A DNA stretch of 64,000 nucleotides from Davidsoniella eucalypti (taxonomy: Eukaryota > Ascomycota > Sordariomycetes > Microascales > Ceratocystidaceae), in the NCBI GenBank assembly GCA_004009845.1, contig RMBW01000034.1, positions 62,001 to 126,000 on the forward strand, read 5' to 3'. Of the stretch, positions 23,984-35,921 are shown in pieces. Within the stretch, counting starts at the first letter, position 1. Every line of letters begins with the position of its first letter. Both the position numbers and the translations under genes were made by a program. The notes beneath the pieces were generated by a model. That model searched no databases. It saw only the letters and a list, made by a program, of their open reading frames with translations, and was not told the DNA's origin.

Positions 23984-24076
23984 CAACCAGCGCCTGTGCC
24001 AGGACCCAGCAACAACTGCAACGTCAACAGCAGCTACCCTGTGGTGACAACATCCGGCTCTCCGCCTCATATGTAG

Positions 24077-26062
24077 AGACTGCGTCACCAAAGGTGCCGT
24101 ATCAGCATATGTTCCGTTTCTGTACTGCGTTCTCTACTGCTCAGTCCGTCTCCCTTGGCCGGTTAGGCGCTTCCTCGGGGTCTGGATCCCGGGCCCGGGC
24201 ACAAAGCATGGCAACTTTCGTTTCTCTTCAAGAGCCTCGAGCCAGCGGCGGTTCTTTCCGTTCAATTTATACTTTCTTCTTTGTTTCTTCTCTTGTTTTT
24301 TTTTTCTTTTGTCCGGTTGCACTACTTTGTGTTCTTCCCTTTGTCGACTCATCAGCATTTCCGGAAGAAATCTCGGCAGCAATGCCACCATTCATCATTG
24401 TTTGGTCACTTGAACATTCATCATCGCCAAACCTCATTTCTTTTGCCTTTTTTTTCTCTATTTTGTTTTTTTTGCTTGGTTTTGACATCGCTCGGCTCTG
24501 GTCTGAGACAGATTTGCTTTATTTTGCTATTATTTACTATTTTCAGCGTGTCTTTTCTATCCCCCATCTTCTCGGCTCCGAGGCCTTTCTGCTAGTCAGG
24601 ACTTCACTGCTTCGCACCGGACCCTACCCCATTTCTTCAAAAAGCTCCTATAGACTGTCGATGAGACATCAACACTTCAAAAAAGGCTTCACTGCTCAAA
24701 CTCTTTACTGCTGTGTTATCTTCTTTGGAAACACGTTCGTTCTTTTTGATGACGACGACGAATACTCTTCACTCTCTTCAGACTCGATGCTACGACTTGA
24801 TGACTTTATGATAACGACTACCACCATCCTACTGTTGCGTACCCATTCTGTGAATGGCACCTACAGATGTATCTTTCCTGGTTGGAAGATAGACTGCTCG
24901 ATATCTTCTAGACGAATATACCCGCAATCATCCCACCCCTCTATGAACCCTCCATGGTTGGAATCTCACGGTCGCTATCACCACTACCATCGAATCGTAA
25001 GCTTCTCTGGTTATCCGTCTCGCAGGCCGGACCTGCAGAGTTGATGGCATTTATATCGGCCCGGTAATCAGAGATCAGCATTGGTCTACAGTCTATTTCC
25101 TCTCTTTTGAAGAAATGTCTAGACTTTGTTTCTACTTCCACATCTTCCGACAATCATGATACTCACAAGCTTTGCTTCTGTACATTACATATATCCAGTC
25201 TCCTCCAAGAAATGCATACCGCGAGATCGGTAAGTTCCACGGAGAGGGATTCCTTGGATATCACGCTTCTTCAAGTAAGAATTGCCGTGGAACATATTTG
25301 GATTGTAGATTCATCCAGTCTGTCATACAAACATGCAGGGACATCTCAGCTGCATGTGGCACAGTTTGCCTCCATCTCACTCAGGATCAGACCGTGTCTG
25401 CGCAGATGGGGGCTAGCCGCCAGTTAGTCTAGCCTGTTGGCCATCTCGGGCCGCCTCGGAGAACACAGCGTCATGAGTACTCGAACTCGAACTTCACTGG
25501 CTTGTTGTTTGTGTAGTACCATAGTCGTCTTTGTGCTTAGATGTCACTAATCGTTCTCCCATGCGGCCATATGTCAACGAGATGTTTCTTCTACAAAAGA
25601 ATCCCCTGGGTTTGGGACGCCAACGCTACGACACTTGAGACGCAGGAACATTCACCGTTACCTTTATAGGAGGGAAGGGGGCTTATAAAAACATACGCAT
25701 TTATTTCTTTTGTTTTTTTATTTAGTTTCGTATATCCGATTATGGGTGGTTATCTGACATTTTTCGTTTGTTTGTTTTAGTATCTAGTGTTTTCTTTAGT
25801 CTTCTTTTCCCTTTGTCTTCCAAACACTCTGCATCTATCAAGTTTATTCTGCCTGGTTGCAGATTTCTTTGCCAGCATGCGAGAACATCTGGCTATTATA
25901 TAGTTTGAACCATACATTACACATTGCGCATGTTCTCTACAAAGAGGATATCTTATTTGTGATATACTATCTAAAGCCACATATCTATATATACGTTATA
26001 GTCAGAACATTACCTTTTCTCATATCATCACTTGTGACTACGCCAATACTGTAAACCTGCTA
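24077..26062. other. T-rich 3' flank and intergenic region
   Basis: T-rich on the plus strand, probably in part the 3' untranslated region of the upstream gene. A 374-codon plus-strand frame overlapping it (23920-25044) consists of Phe/Ser/Leu-rich translation of T-rich DNA. I treat it as non-coding. Confidence 0.5.
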
Positions 26063-28684
26063 CTAGCCTGCTCGCTCTATATCTTTATCCTCGTCAGCTA
26101 GACTCCGAGCGATGCTTCTCGAAATATGAATAGCCGTAGCCATATTCGATACCATTGGGTTCACTCCTGATGCACTAGGCAGCACACTAGCATCGGCCAC
26201 ATAGAGATGTTGGCGCCCAAAAACCTTGCCCGACGGATCGACGACGCCCTTCTCTTCGCTGCTACTCATACGGCACGTGCTCATCTGATGCGCCGAGAGC
26301 CACGGAACCGACTTATCCGCAACGCCGATTCTGCGTGCCTGGTCCAGCCATGCCTTGAACTCGACATCGACCTTTTCCGGATCGACGCCGCGCTCGAGTG
26401 GTTTTGGCCGTTGTGTAAGCGCCGCTCCATCGCCACTTGCACCGTCTGCGAGACTCTCGTAGCCGGAGCCGGAGCGCACAAAGGGGCGCATGGTTGGTAT
26501 GGGCGAGAAGATCTCGATGGCGCCGGCGCTGTATAGCATCTTGCTAACGGCTACAATGCCGATGATGGCGTTATCGGTATCTGCGGCTGTTGGGACGTAG
26601 TCGAGCTCTGGTCGGCCGGAGGATGCTTCGGTGGTGACTACGCCTGGACCATGGTCGCGCACGAAGATGACGTAGGGCGCCATGGTCGTGAGCTTGAGCA
26701 TGTCGAGACGATATCCTGGGCCAGGCTTCCAGCTCACGCCGAGCATACTGACGAACGGCTATATGGAGACAAGGGGTACTATTAGCACTGTATTCGCCTT
26801 GAGGCTAGTATAAATCACTCGAGGTCCCTTACAATAGAGCAGCAGGGCTCGACTTTGATGCCGTGGCCGGTGCCATCTTTGTTCTCGAATTCGGTTAGAA
26901 GAGACGACATAGCCGCACCTATCAGGGAGTTAGCCATTTTCCTATTACCATGTCAAAAGTGTACTAGAGGCCTTACCTTCCCATGGAACAATCTCCTTGT
27001 CGAATCTTGCGAGTATAATAAGCGCTGGGTGCAGATGCAAGTTGCGGCCCAGATTCGGGTTCTAACACACACAAACAGTCATTTTTAGTAATTGGGCGTC
27101 ATAGCCAGGATGTAGACACTAAACTCACCTTGATCCCGCTCTTCTTCAGGATAACTGGACTCCATAAGCTTCCAGCAGACACGACGACTCTACGGGCGTT
27201 GATGCGAACCTTTTGCTTGATCTGGCCCTCGGCAGTGAATCCGCCGTGCTTATCACGAGATGTCCACAGGCCTTGGACGCCCACCGCTTTGTGCTGGCCT
27301 TTGTTGTCCGCGTCGAACAGTACCTTGTCGACATGGAAGCCCTCGATAAACTGTGCGCCGTTCTGTGCGGCCTTGGGCAGCCACGCCGCAATCGGGCCCT
27401 GCTTAGAGTTCGAACCGCAGCCCAGATGGCATCGTCCACAATAATGGCTCTCGTCGCCGCCAGAGTTCAAGCTCAATCGAGATGCTTCGTATCCCATCTG
27501 CGCTGCGCCATCCAGCATCATCTGGCCACGCATGTCCATCTTGTAGTTCTGCGATACGCCCATGTGTTCCCAGACTTCGTCCATGCAGGCATCGTAGTCG
27601 GGCGATGTGTAGAATGGAACTCCGGTCTGGTCGGCCCAGATCTTCCGTACATAGTCTTGCGTGCGTAGACTAGCGCCCCAGTTGATGGTGCCGCCACCGC
27701 CCCAGCAACTGCCGGCAATCGCTATGATGTCGGCAGATGTGCTGCTTATAGAGCCTCCATTCTCGAAAAGATGCGCCTCGCCGGTTTGTTGGTCCATGGG
27801 GAACGTCCGCGTGTTATGGTAGTAAGCCTTGTCGACTACAATCACCCGATAGCCAGCTTCGGTGAGCTTCTTAGCAGTCACGGCACCTCCGGGACCAGAA
27901 CCGACGATGACGATGTCGGTCTCGATGGTGATGGGGTCGTTGGCAGCATTGGCACCGCCAGGTTTGGGGAACTGCATGAAGTCGAAGGCATAGCTTTCTG
28001 TCTTTTTGTAGTGCGGCGGGACTGGATTGTAGCCGATCGCCTTGGAGAAGGCACGGTTACGTTGCGTGAAGGGCTTGTTGATAAGTATGGAGAACGCTTT
28101 GATGAGACTGCGCTTGTCAGCAAACATGGACCGGCGCCATGAGTTGAAAACAGCTTGACGGGATTTTATAGACTGCTGATGGAAGGGCGTGATGCTCCCA
28201 GTGAGAACAAGACTTCCTAGTCGCGTACTATAAAAGGGACATAGTGACAGTCAGTATCATGGATCTCCCATAGTCTTGTTCTAGCGCATATTATCACTCA
28301 CGAAAGAGCCCAGAACACCTTGAATAGCGTCGGCGTAATTTTGGGACCGAGATTCTCAAACGTAACTCTCACAGCCCTGACTATCTCCTCATCGTGACTC
28401 GGCCGCTCGGCCAGGAACAACTTGAACTCCTCCTCGGAAAGGAAATTCGAGCGACTTTTCTTCGCATTCTGGTACAAGTCCTGGAACTCAGACTCGGTGA
28501 TGACTAGTTTGTCGTCGACTAAGCCGGCGCCGTTGTCTGCGACTACAATGGCCGGAAGAATAGTGTCAACTATCGATTGTAGAACGGCAAGCTGCTGTTT
28601 GCTCAAGCTTGTATTCGGAACCAACAGGAGCTCGGGGCCTTTGTCGGGAAGGTTCTCGTGTGTAACATCGACGGATGGCATCAT
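26063..28684 (-). CDS. Long-chain fatty alcohol oxidase (GMC oxidoreductase), five exons
   Basis: This FAD enzyme oxidises long-chain alcohols to aldehydes with release of hydrogen peroxide. Exons on the minus strand are 28684-28302, 28227-27129, 27061-26977, 26918-26833 and 26758-26063. All four introns have GT donors (GTGAGT twice, GTAAGG twice), AG acceptors and matching phases, giving 782 residues, about normal for the family. An N-terminal region of about 230 residues, typical of fatty alcohol oxidases, precedes the dinucleotide-binding motif GSGPGG (residues 237-242). CWGGGGTINWG follows, and exon 3 carries NLGRNLHLHP. The C-terminal domain has His708 (SAHQMSTCRM) and Asn751 (GVNPMVSN), the likely catalytic pair. 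There is no C-terminal peroxisomal SKL signal. The start has two adjacent ATGs (28684 and 28681). A TATATATA stretch lies about 63 bases upstream. Confidence 0.92.
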
Positions 28685-28746
28685 TAGGATTTGACAGAAC
28701 CAAAGTTCTATCGAAGGCCACTTATAGATTGGATTCCAGTGCTATG

Positions 28747-28754
28747 TATATATA
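28747..28754 (-). promoter_or_regulatory. TATA-like element of the alcohol oxidase gene
   Basis: TATATATA about 63 bases before the start codon on the minus strand. In such AT-rich flanks a chance occurrence is possible. Confidence 0.35.
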
Positions 28755-28759
28755 TTTGT

Positions 28760-31700
28760 CCCAAGTCAAGTCTGTAACTGACGTGTATTGAAGATAAATG
28801 AACGACTCAAGGAACATCTCTCTCCCATTTACAATTGCTTCCAGGCTCTTTATTTATATACGTATCAGCACACCCTTTGAATCACTATAAGACAATGTGA
28901 TGATGACTTTGACCACCCAAAGCACCCCCAACTACTCCAACAGCCTTAGCGGCATCACATCGTGACAGCTAGCACTATTTTTCGAGACTATTAACCTCCC
29001 ACGTTAGCGCTACTTGCCCTTTTGCCCCTCCAAGTCACAAAACTACCTCTAGCCGAATTCGCCAACGGGATACATTTTAAAATTCTAGAAGACCTATCGC
29101 ATTGTAATTTCAAATTCATCCTCCTATCACGGATCAAGTATCTCATGCGTGCTTTTTGACGTCGAAATCCGGCCCTTAGATCCGTTACCCAGTGTGTAGG
29201 TTGTCAAGCCTTATGTCATATGTCACAGTCTAGAAAGAATATTCCACTAATCAAAGACGACTGTTGCAATTAAAGCAAGTGGACGAAAAGGACTTTGTGT
29301 TTATAGAGAGTCGTAGTTATACCGTTCTTTAATCTATGATGTAGTTAGTCCAAATTGACCGGTGGTCATTTCATTAGGGTCGGCGACTAAATCATAAGTC
29401 AAAGTTATGTAGTATTCTCTAGGGTTTCATTAGGGTAAATATGAGCAAAATCTTCAAAACTAGTAGGGTTACCACGAACCCTGCTTTTCACCACTTTGTC
29501 AGCAACCAGCCATTTTTCACAAGATTCTAGAACCACAAGATAACTTGTTGTGGATGTGATATTGGATCTATGGTTGAAGCGAGTGCTTTTCCCTGACAAA
29601 AAGAAAGAACCCAGCTGGCCCTATGCGTTGAATAGTCACAAAGAAAAATAAAAAAATAAAAAAGACAAACCTTTCCCGTTCAACCTATGGTTCCACCGGA
29701 TTAAGAGCCTCACATACAAATTATTCCGTGGATTGGGACGCGGCATAAACCTAACCCGAAAGCGCATCGTACAATATATTCTCAACAACTCAATACTTTT
29801 TCAGTGATCTAACACTTGGACTTTGGGCTATTTTTCGGTAAGCGTCTTATTGGGAACCGAATTAATTGACCCTGCAACGAATGCTTTTATTTTTATTATT
29901 TTTAATTCATTTTTATTAGTGTGGAAATGGAGCTTTAATAGCACCTCGGTATCCTACAGAGCCCTGAACTAATACTAGTATACAATGTAAGGTGAAGGAC
30001 TTCTCAACAGTGACAGGCCACTGAGATACAGAATATTTGTTATGGTTTCGTTATATGCTATTCCTGCGCATTTCAACTTCTAATCCTTTCCGAGAAAAAC
30101 CACCTCGGGGGCCCACGAGTATTTTGTAGTTTCTTGTATTATAAACCCTCTTAGAAATCATCCAGAACAAAGGAATTAGCAAGAGTGGTAGAAACAAGCA
30201 AATAGAGAGGCCGCTGATATGCCATATGCTAGTGGCTATAGCCGACGCTACAGGCTACCACTACAGCCACATTTGGCTTCACTAAGCTTTGATTCAGTTC
30301 ATCATCTTGTCTCGGCGATTTGTTGAGAAACGCGCGGGCTGGATTTATCTGTGGCAAGAGAATGTATTAAGCCGGCGTTATAGCAAGGCCGTCTTTGCGT
30401 ACGACAAAAACCGTTGCAGATCAGTGCTTATCAACAAGGGGGGGGTTAGATGGCCATTCAAAGATACATATCTTGATTCGGTTCGAGATGTAGTTGTGTG
30501 TGATAGGTATCATTATAGCCGCAGCAGCATAGAGTAGAGCATCCGGGCGCCCGAGATGTTATGCGAATGTTTTAAGGACTTGACGGCTTGGCTAGACATT
30601 GCCACTTTTGTTTCTACGAGAGATATAGCTAGTGTATGAGGATGCAGGCTTCTCCTAGATCATATCATGATGTATATAGATAACTCATGACAAGCTTCAT
30701 GAGGAAATCTAAGCTTCATGAATCCGGGCGGAGCGGAGTGGAGGGAACGCTCGATGATGTATGTAGCGTCTCATTTGGTCGTTTGAGAAACCTTTCTGCA
30801 GGTCCCTCTGCGATAAAACATGTTATTAAAGCTGTCACGTAGGAGTCTATTTTATTCCATGTTAGTTAGGGATACATGAGCCTCAACTTGCATTGTACGA
30901 AGAATTTACTATTCATATGTAGCAAGCTGAATCCCGCCGTATTAGACCCTACGCCCCAACAAAAAAAAAAAAGCCAAACCAGAAAAAACGAAAAATAAAA
31001 TAGCCGGTAGCCTTTGCATATCAGTAACAAAAGCCGCCGAGGTAAAACTATAGACGGGTAATGAAAGGCTGGGTTTATATTTTGAAATGATGGCTGGCTT
31101 GGTAGAGAGGGATGGATCTTGCCAAGGCCTGTTTGTTTGGTTGAGTTAGTGGGATATTCCGGGACTATGTTTTCATAGTGGTGAGAAAGTCAGATGAAGT
31201 TCATAATCATGCCGCAAAAGATTCAAGTAGTCCTGATATGAGGCTACATATGAATGTGTGTAGATATATACCAATATGCGTTAGTATATGTTGATACCAG
31301 GTTGATGCTTCTTACGCTTACTCCTTTTCATATTCTTAATCGTAAGCTTCTCCCACTTCTACTCTTTTGACAAATCTTTAGATCTGCCTCCTACACGACA
31401 TCTCGCCCAGTGATGAATCCACCACCTCCCAAACCCCTGACTAGATAAGGTTGAACAAAGATTGGTTCTAGTGAGGGATATCGTCATAAGACGACAACTA
31501 GCGGTGGTATAGAGCGTACTAGTAGAGTGTATTTACATGTGTGATATGTATACAGATACTGACTATTAAACTACTTCTATACCGCCTGTTGTGATAAGAG
31601 GCTTGTTGTGTTTTTGGTACTACGGCCATGTTTGTCTCACGGGATGCATGAGGGGCAACTACCGTGAGAGCGATTCAACAAAATATCGTTCCTTCCGTAA

Positions 31701-32690
31701 ACGTATGCATGTCGTTGCAAGCGGTTCGCTGTCTGCGGTGAGAATATTGAGAAGACTTGTGTCAGATTCTTTTGGGACAACGGGAAACCGTTGCTGCTAT
31801 CACTCTTGTATGCAGAAAAGAAGATGCCGAGGATAAATATCAGGTTGTCATATATCAAGGAATGGTCTTGGAGGTTTGAAATCATGGCAAGGGAGCTGTT
31901 CAATGTTACGGCAGGCACACCAAAGGGGTAGGACCGGTTGGCCTTGATCAGTGATTGTAGTAGCTCTTGCCTCTTCAGAAATTGCGATTTAACGGGCAAG
32001 AGCTTGCGCCACAAACTTGGTTAGACTGATGATTATCTTGAATTTTTTGTGCGCCACAGGTAAACAAAGTATTCTCCTATTTTGCATCACAGTTAATCAC
32101 CACAGCCTATTTCCAGCCATCCAACATCATCGTCCATCTTTTGTAAGAGCAACTTGTTCTTCTCTATAGATACTCTGTCTATTATTAGCTTCTTTGGCGT
32201 GTTTCCGACTAACGTTGCAGTTGTTGTCTAGGTACTGCCTCAGTGCGCAATTCCTTGTAATTGCTGGGGCGCTTTCTTGCACTGTTGCAGTAAAAAGAAC
32301 ATCCAACCCGCTCAATTAGCCAGAAATTGAGGCAAAGAATTGTTTAAGTGGGCGAAAAATCACCGTGCGGCGCCTTAATACTTTGTAAGGGGAAAAATCC
32401 GCCCAAAACGGCATAAAATACCCCCAACAACACATCTTTGGCTGTCCGATTGAGCCCGGCCGGGGCCATTTCAGAATCTTGGCTCTAAAGGATCACTTAG
32501 AAGTTAAATATTGCTGTTTTACTGAGCTTTACTGAACCTCCTCCTTAAGTATTGCTCGACCCGCTCGCCATCCACCGGCTCTCTTCTCTTTTTGTTGTCT
32601 TCTTTTTTTTGTTCCCTTTTTTTTCCCTTTCAACTCCGTTTTGTCTTCTTCTGTCTGCTCAACATCAACTTGTACCTCGTCAAGTTTATC
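28760..32690. other. Gene-free region between divergent genes
   Basis: About 4 kb, mostly AT-rich, without a recognisable gene. It carries the upstream regions of the alcohol oxidase (minus) and the elongase (plus). The final 150 bases are pyrimidine-rich, probably the elongase leader. A small direct repeat, AAGCTTCATGA, occurs twice around 30690-30722. Confidence 0.5.
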
Positions 32691-32696
32691 GTCACC

Positions 32697-34177
32697 ATGG
32701 AGCAACACAGCCCCTTTACATACCTCCAGGCCCCAGCGCGGGAGCTCTTCAAGTGGCCTCTTGGCGCTGAGCCCTTTGCTATTCCTCCCCCGCCTGCTGG
32801 CAGCTTCAAGCATGCCCCGGCCTTCAACATTCCCGATTCGTGGTGGGCTCCCGTACTGGATGCCCGCGTGCCAGTCACTATTGCCGTCGTCTATGCCATT
32901 ACCGCCAAGGCTCTGACGTCCTACAACCTGTCGCGCAACAAGAAGCCATGGGCTATCAGCAAGACTCGAGCTTTCAAGGTCTTCGTTATTCTGCACAATA
33001 TCTTCCTTGCCGTCTACTCGGCCTGGACCTTCATCAACATGGCTAGTACCATGAACAGAGTCATCGTCAGTCCTACTGGCCCCGCTGGTATCACTGGTAC
33101 CATCGACAGCTTCTGCCAAATCAACGGCGTTCCCGGCTTTGATGGTGGTGTCTTCTACAACGAGGATGCTGGCAAGTTTGTTACTCTGGGAAACAATGCT
33201 GGTCTGGACTCAAATGGTATGCCCAGCCGTTACGCCACTGGTCGTCTTTGGAACGAGGGTCTGGCCTTCTACGGCTGGTGGTTCTACCTGAGCAAGTTCT
33301 ACGAGGTTCTGGACACTCTGATTATCCTGGCCAAGGGCAAGCCCAGCTCGACCCTACAGACCTACCACCACGCTGGTGCCATGATGTGCATGTGGGCTGG
33401 TATTCGTTACATGGCCCCTCCCATCTGGCTGTTTGTTGTTTACAACTCGCTCATCCACTCTCTTATGGTACGTTTGAGGCTCAAGCACTTTCTATATTGC
33501 TGCAATGACCATGATTACTAACATAATACCTACAGTACACCTACTATACCGTCACTGCTTTCAACTTCCGTGTGCCCATGATTATCAAGCGCACTCTGAC
33601 CACCATGCAGATCACGCAGTTTCTAGTGGGCGTCACTTGCGCCATGTCGTACTCCTTTGTTGCGTACGCTATTCCTCTGACTGTTAGGGTTGCCCAGACT
33701 GCTACAGCTGAACCCAAGCCTACTGCTTCCGTGGCCGAGGCCAACAACGGTGTCCTCGGTACTCTGAAGCAGATTGTCATCGGTGCCATGACCAAGGCTG
33801 TTGATGCTGCTGCTTCAGCCTCGGCCTCTGCCGTGGCTCAGCCTGCCACTTCTACCACCTACCGCTCTGAGACTGTCTACGTCTCTCAGAACTGCATCAA
33901 CAGCTCTAGTGTCCAGTTTGCTGTGTGGTTGAACGTCTTCTACCTGGCTCCTCTCACCTATCTCTTTGTTAGCTTCTTCATTGCCAGCTACACTCGCCGT
34001 GGTCGCGCTGCTGCTGACAAGGGCAAGGCTAAGGCTACCGAAGGACAGCTGATCGATGTCCAGCGTGCCGAGAAGGCTGGCTGGGAGGCTGCTAAGAACG
34101 TTGAGCAGGAAGTCTACGGCCAGAATGGCGCCGCTAGCCCTAAGCGTGCTGCCAGAGGTGTTGCCGCCTCTAGATAA
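32697..34177 (+). CDS. ELO-family very-long-chain fatty acid elongase (3-ketoacyl-CoA synthase), two exons
   Basis: ELO proteins sit in the ER membrane and condense malonyl-CoA with fatty acyl-CoA. Exons are 32697-33467 and 33536-34177. The 68-base intron has a GTACGT donor, a TACTAAC branch site and a TACAG acceptor, and the product is 470 residues. The start codon has a near-ideal context (GTCACCATGG). Hydrophobic segments are spread through the protein. Family signatures are KFYEVLDT (200-207), the His box QTYHH (221-225), NSLIHSLMYTYY (from 250, across the splice) and the C-terminal hydrophobic segments before a basic Lys/Arg/Ala-rich tail. The first His of the usual HxxHH box is Gln221. 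An insertion of about 70 residues rich in Ala and Ser lies before the last membrane segment, making it longer than yeast ELO2/ELO3 (about 345). Chain-length preference cannot be read from the sequence. Confidence 0.92.
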
Positions 34178-34760
34178 TCTATTCTCGATTATCTGTATTC
34201 TTTATGATAGTACCATCATATAGTTATGATGACTGTCCGGTTGAGCGAGATGATTTTGATGCCAACCCATCGGCTACTTACTATCGCGTGAGTCGGAGTT
34301 TCGATGAAAAGTAGAGATAAGGGCCACCAAGTCTTCATTCTCTACTACTGTACACATGACATTTTACGCGTCCCATTTTAAAAAGTTTGACAGTTGGGAC
34401 TTGATGGAGAGCGTTTTTTTCTTTTCTTTTTTCGGGAGTTCATGGCGTTCAAGGTTGTTTTTGAGATGGTAATTTATCGTCCATGTTATGAAGTAGAACA
34501 TAAATACATAGAAAACTTGATTCTTTTTCTACATACTACAAGTCAAGCTATATTTCAAAGTGATATTCTAGAAGTAAAAGCCGCTAACATAACCCTATAA
34601 CCCTTGCTGACTCATATAGATTACTAATACACTTAGCGCACTTAAACGGAGCATATAAGTGTTACACACGTCACAGATAGCTCCCATCTTGGCATTCAGC
34701 ATACTTATATTTTCAACAACACAGGATTCTTTTCAAGCTATCTCATTAGAATAGATAACG
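34178..34760. other. Spacer between elongase and methyltransferase genes
   Basis: 583 bases, AT-rich, holding the elongase 3' end and the promoter of the next gene. No further gene is seen. Confidence 0.55.
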
Positions 34761-35921
34761 ATGCCTTCGCCTATACTAGTTTTGGACGGTGGTCTTGGCA
34801 CCTCCCTTGAAGACAAGTACAATGTGACCTTTACGTCTAGTGAAACCCCGCTATGGTCATCCCACCTGCTCATCTCCGATCCCGAGACGTTGACAGAATG
34901 CCAAAGCGATTTTGGTCATTGCGGAATAGACATTCTCGAGACGGCGACGTACCAGATCTCCATCGAAGGTTTCCAACGTACCAAAACCGCAGAGTTCCCC
35001 GATGGGTTACCAGAGTCACAGATCTCCAAGTATGTATCTGACGCCGTCAAGATTGCCACTACGGCAGTAAACGCCAACGGTCCTCGAGAACAACCACGGC
35101 AGAAAGACGGGAAAACTGCGACGGACGGGAGCAGCAGTGGTGTCGGTGAGAGGAAGGTTGCGCTGAGTTGCGGTCCGTACGGTGCCTGCATGGTTCCGAG
35201 CACGGAGTATTCAGGCGCCTACGACGCGGCCGGCTCGACCATCGAGCTCCTCGCCGAATGGCACGCAAAGCGACTTTCCATCTTTGTCCGGGACGCCAGC
35301 ACGGTCTCTTCTAGCTCCTACCTGGCCTTCGAGACCGTTCCCCGGCTAGACGAGATTCTTGCGCTCCGCGCCGTCCTCGACGACGCCTCCGGCATTCTCA
35401 GTCAGCGCTTAACTGCCCCCACGAGCGCGAGTATCGCACAGATCCACGGTCTCAAGACTTGGATTTCGTGTGTCTACCCGCTCGAAGACGCCGACACACT
35501 TCCCGACGGCAGCTCGGTTTCCAGCGTCGTCGAGGCTATGTTCAGTTCCGCACACGGCGCCATTAGACCTTATGGCATCGGCATAAACTGCACAAAAGTA
35601 CACAGGTTACGCTCGCTCATCGCTGCTTACGAGGCTGCTTTGGCTGATTTGTTGAGTAGGGAGGCCGACGTGGCGTGGCCTGCCCTCGTGCTTTACCCGG
35701 ATGGCACCAATGGTGAGGTGTATAATACGGCAACGCAGTGTTGGGAAGTTCCGACTGGAGTGGAGGGGGGCGTGTTGGATAGGGGGAAGTGGGAGGAGAA
35801 TTTGGCGGATATTGTCCGTGAGACGGCGGCGATGGGACGTTGGAGTGAAATCGTAGTTGGTGGGTGCTGTAAAGCTAGCCATAAGGACATTGGCAACTTG
35901 GCTACCGTTCTTCGGAGCTGA
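34761..35921 (+). CDS. Homocysteine S-methyltransferase (Mht1/Sam4 type)
   Basis: This zinc enzyme transfers a methyl group from S-methylmethionine or S-adenosylmethionine to homocysteine, giving methionine; it is cytosolic in yeast. The 386-residue single-exon protein begins with the conserved LVLDGGLGTSLE. It continues with DILETATYQIS (57-67), SCGPYGA (136-142), AFETVP (189-194) and YPDGTNGEVY (312-321). It has the zinc-binding Cys residues Cys277 (GINC) and Cys369-Cys370 (GGCC) at the expected places. A low-complexity insertion rich in Lys, Gly and Ser (about 105-130) lies before the SCGPYGA block. The length is slightly above yeast Mht1 (324). Which methyl donor is preferred cannot be told. 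Confidence 0.93.
   Translation: MPSPILVLDGGLGTSLEDKYNVTFTSSETPLWSSHLLISDPETLTECQSDFGHCGIDILETATYQISIEGFQRTKTAEFPDGLPESQISKYVSDAVKIATTAVNANGPREQPRQKDGKTATDGSSSGVGERKVALSCGPYGACMVPSTEYSGAYDAAGSTIELLAEWHAKRLSIFVRDASTVSSSSYLAFETVPRLDEILALRAVLDDASGILSQRLTAPTSASIAQIHGLKTWISCVYPLEDADTLPDGSSVSSVVEAMFSSAHGAIRPYGIGINCTKVHRLRSLIAAYEAALADLLSREADVAWPALVLYPDGTNGEVYNTATQCWEVPTGVEGGVLDRGKWEENLADIVRETAAMGRWSEIVVGGCCKASHKDIGNLATVLRS

Noticed and set aside
23920..25044. A 374-codon plus-strand frame overlapping the end of the gene at 22817
   Set aside because: It lacks a credible start, overlaps a better coding frame and is mostly Phe/Ser/Leu from T-rich DNA, so it looks like an untranslated region read by chance.
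26207..28142. Plus-strand frames of 104-151 codons across the alcohol oxidase
   Set aside because: Antisense to well-supported exons of the GMC gene; no independent coding signal.
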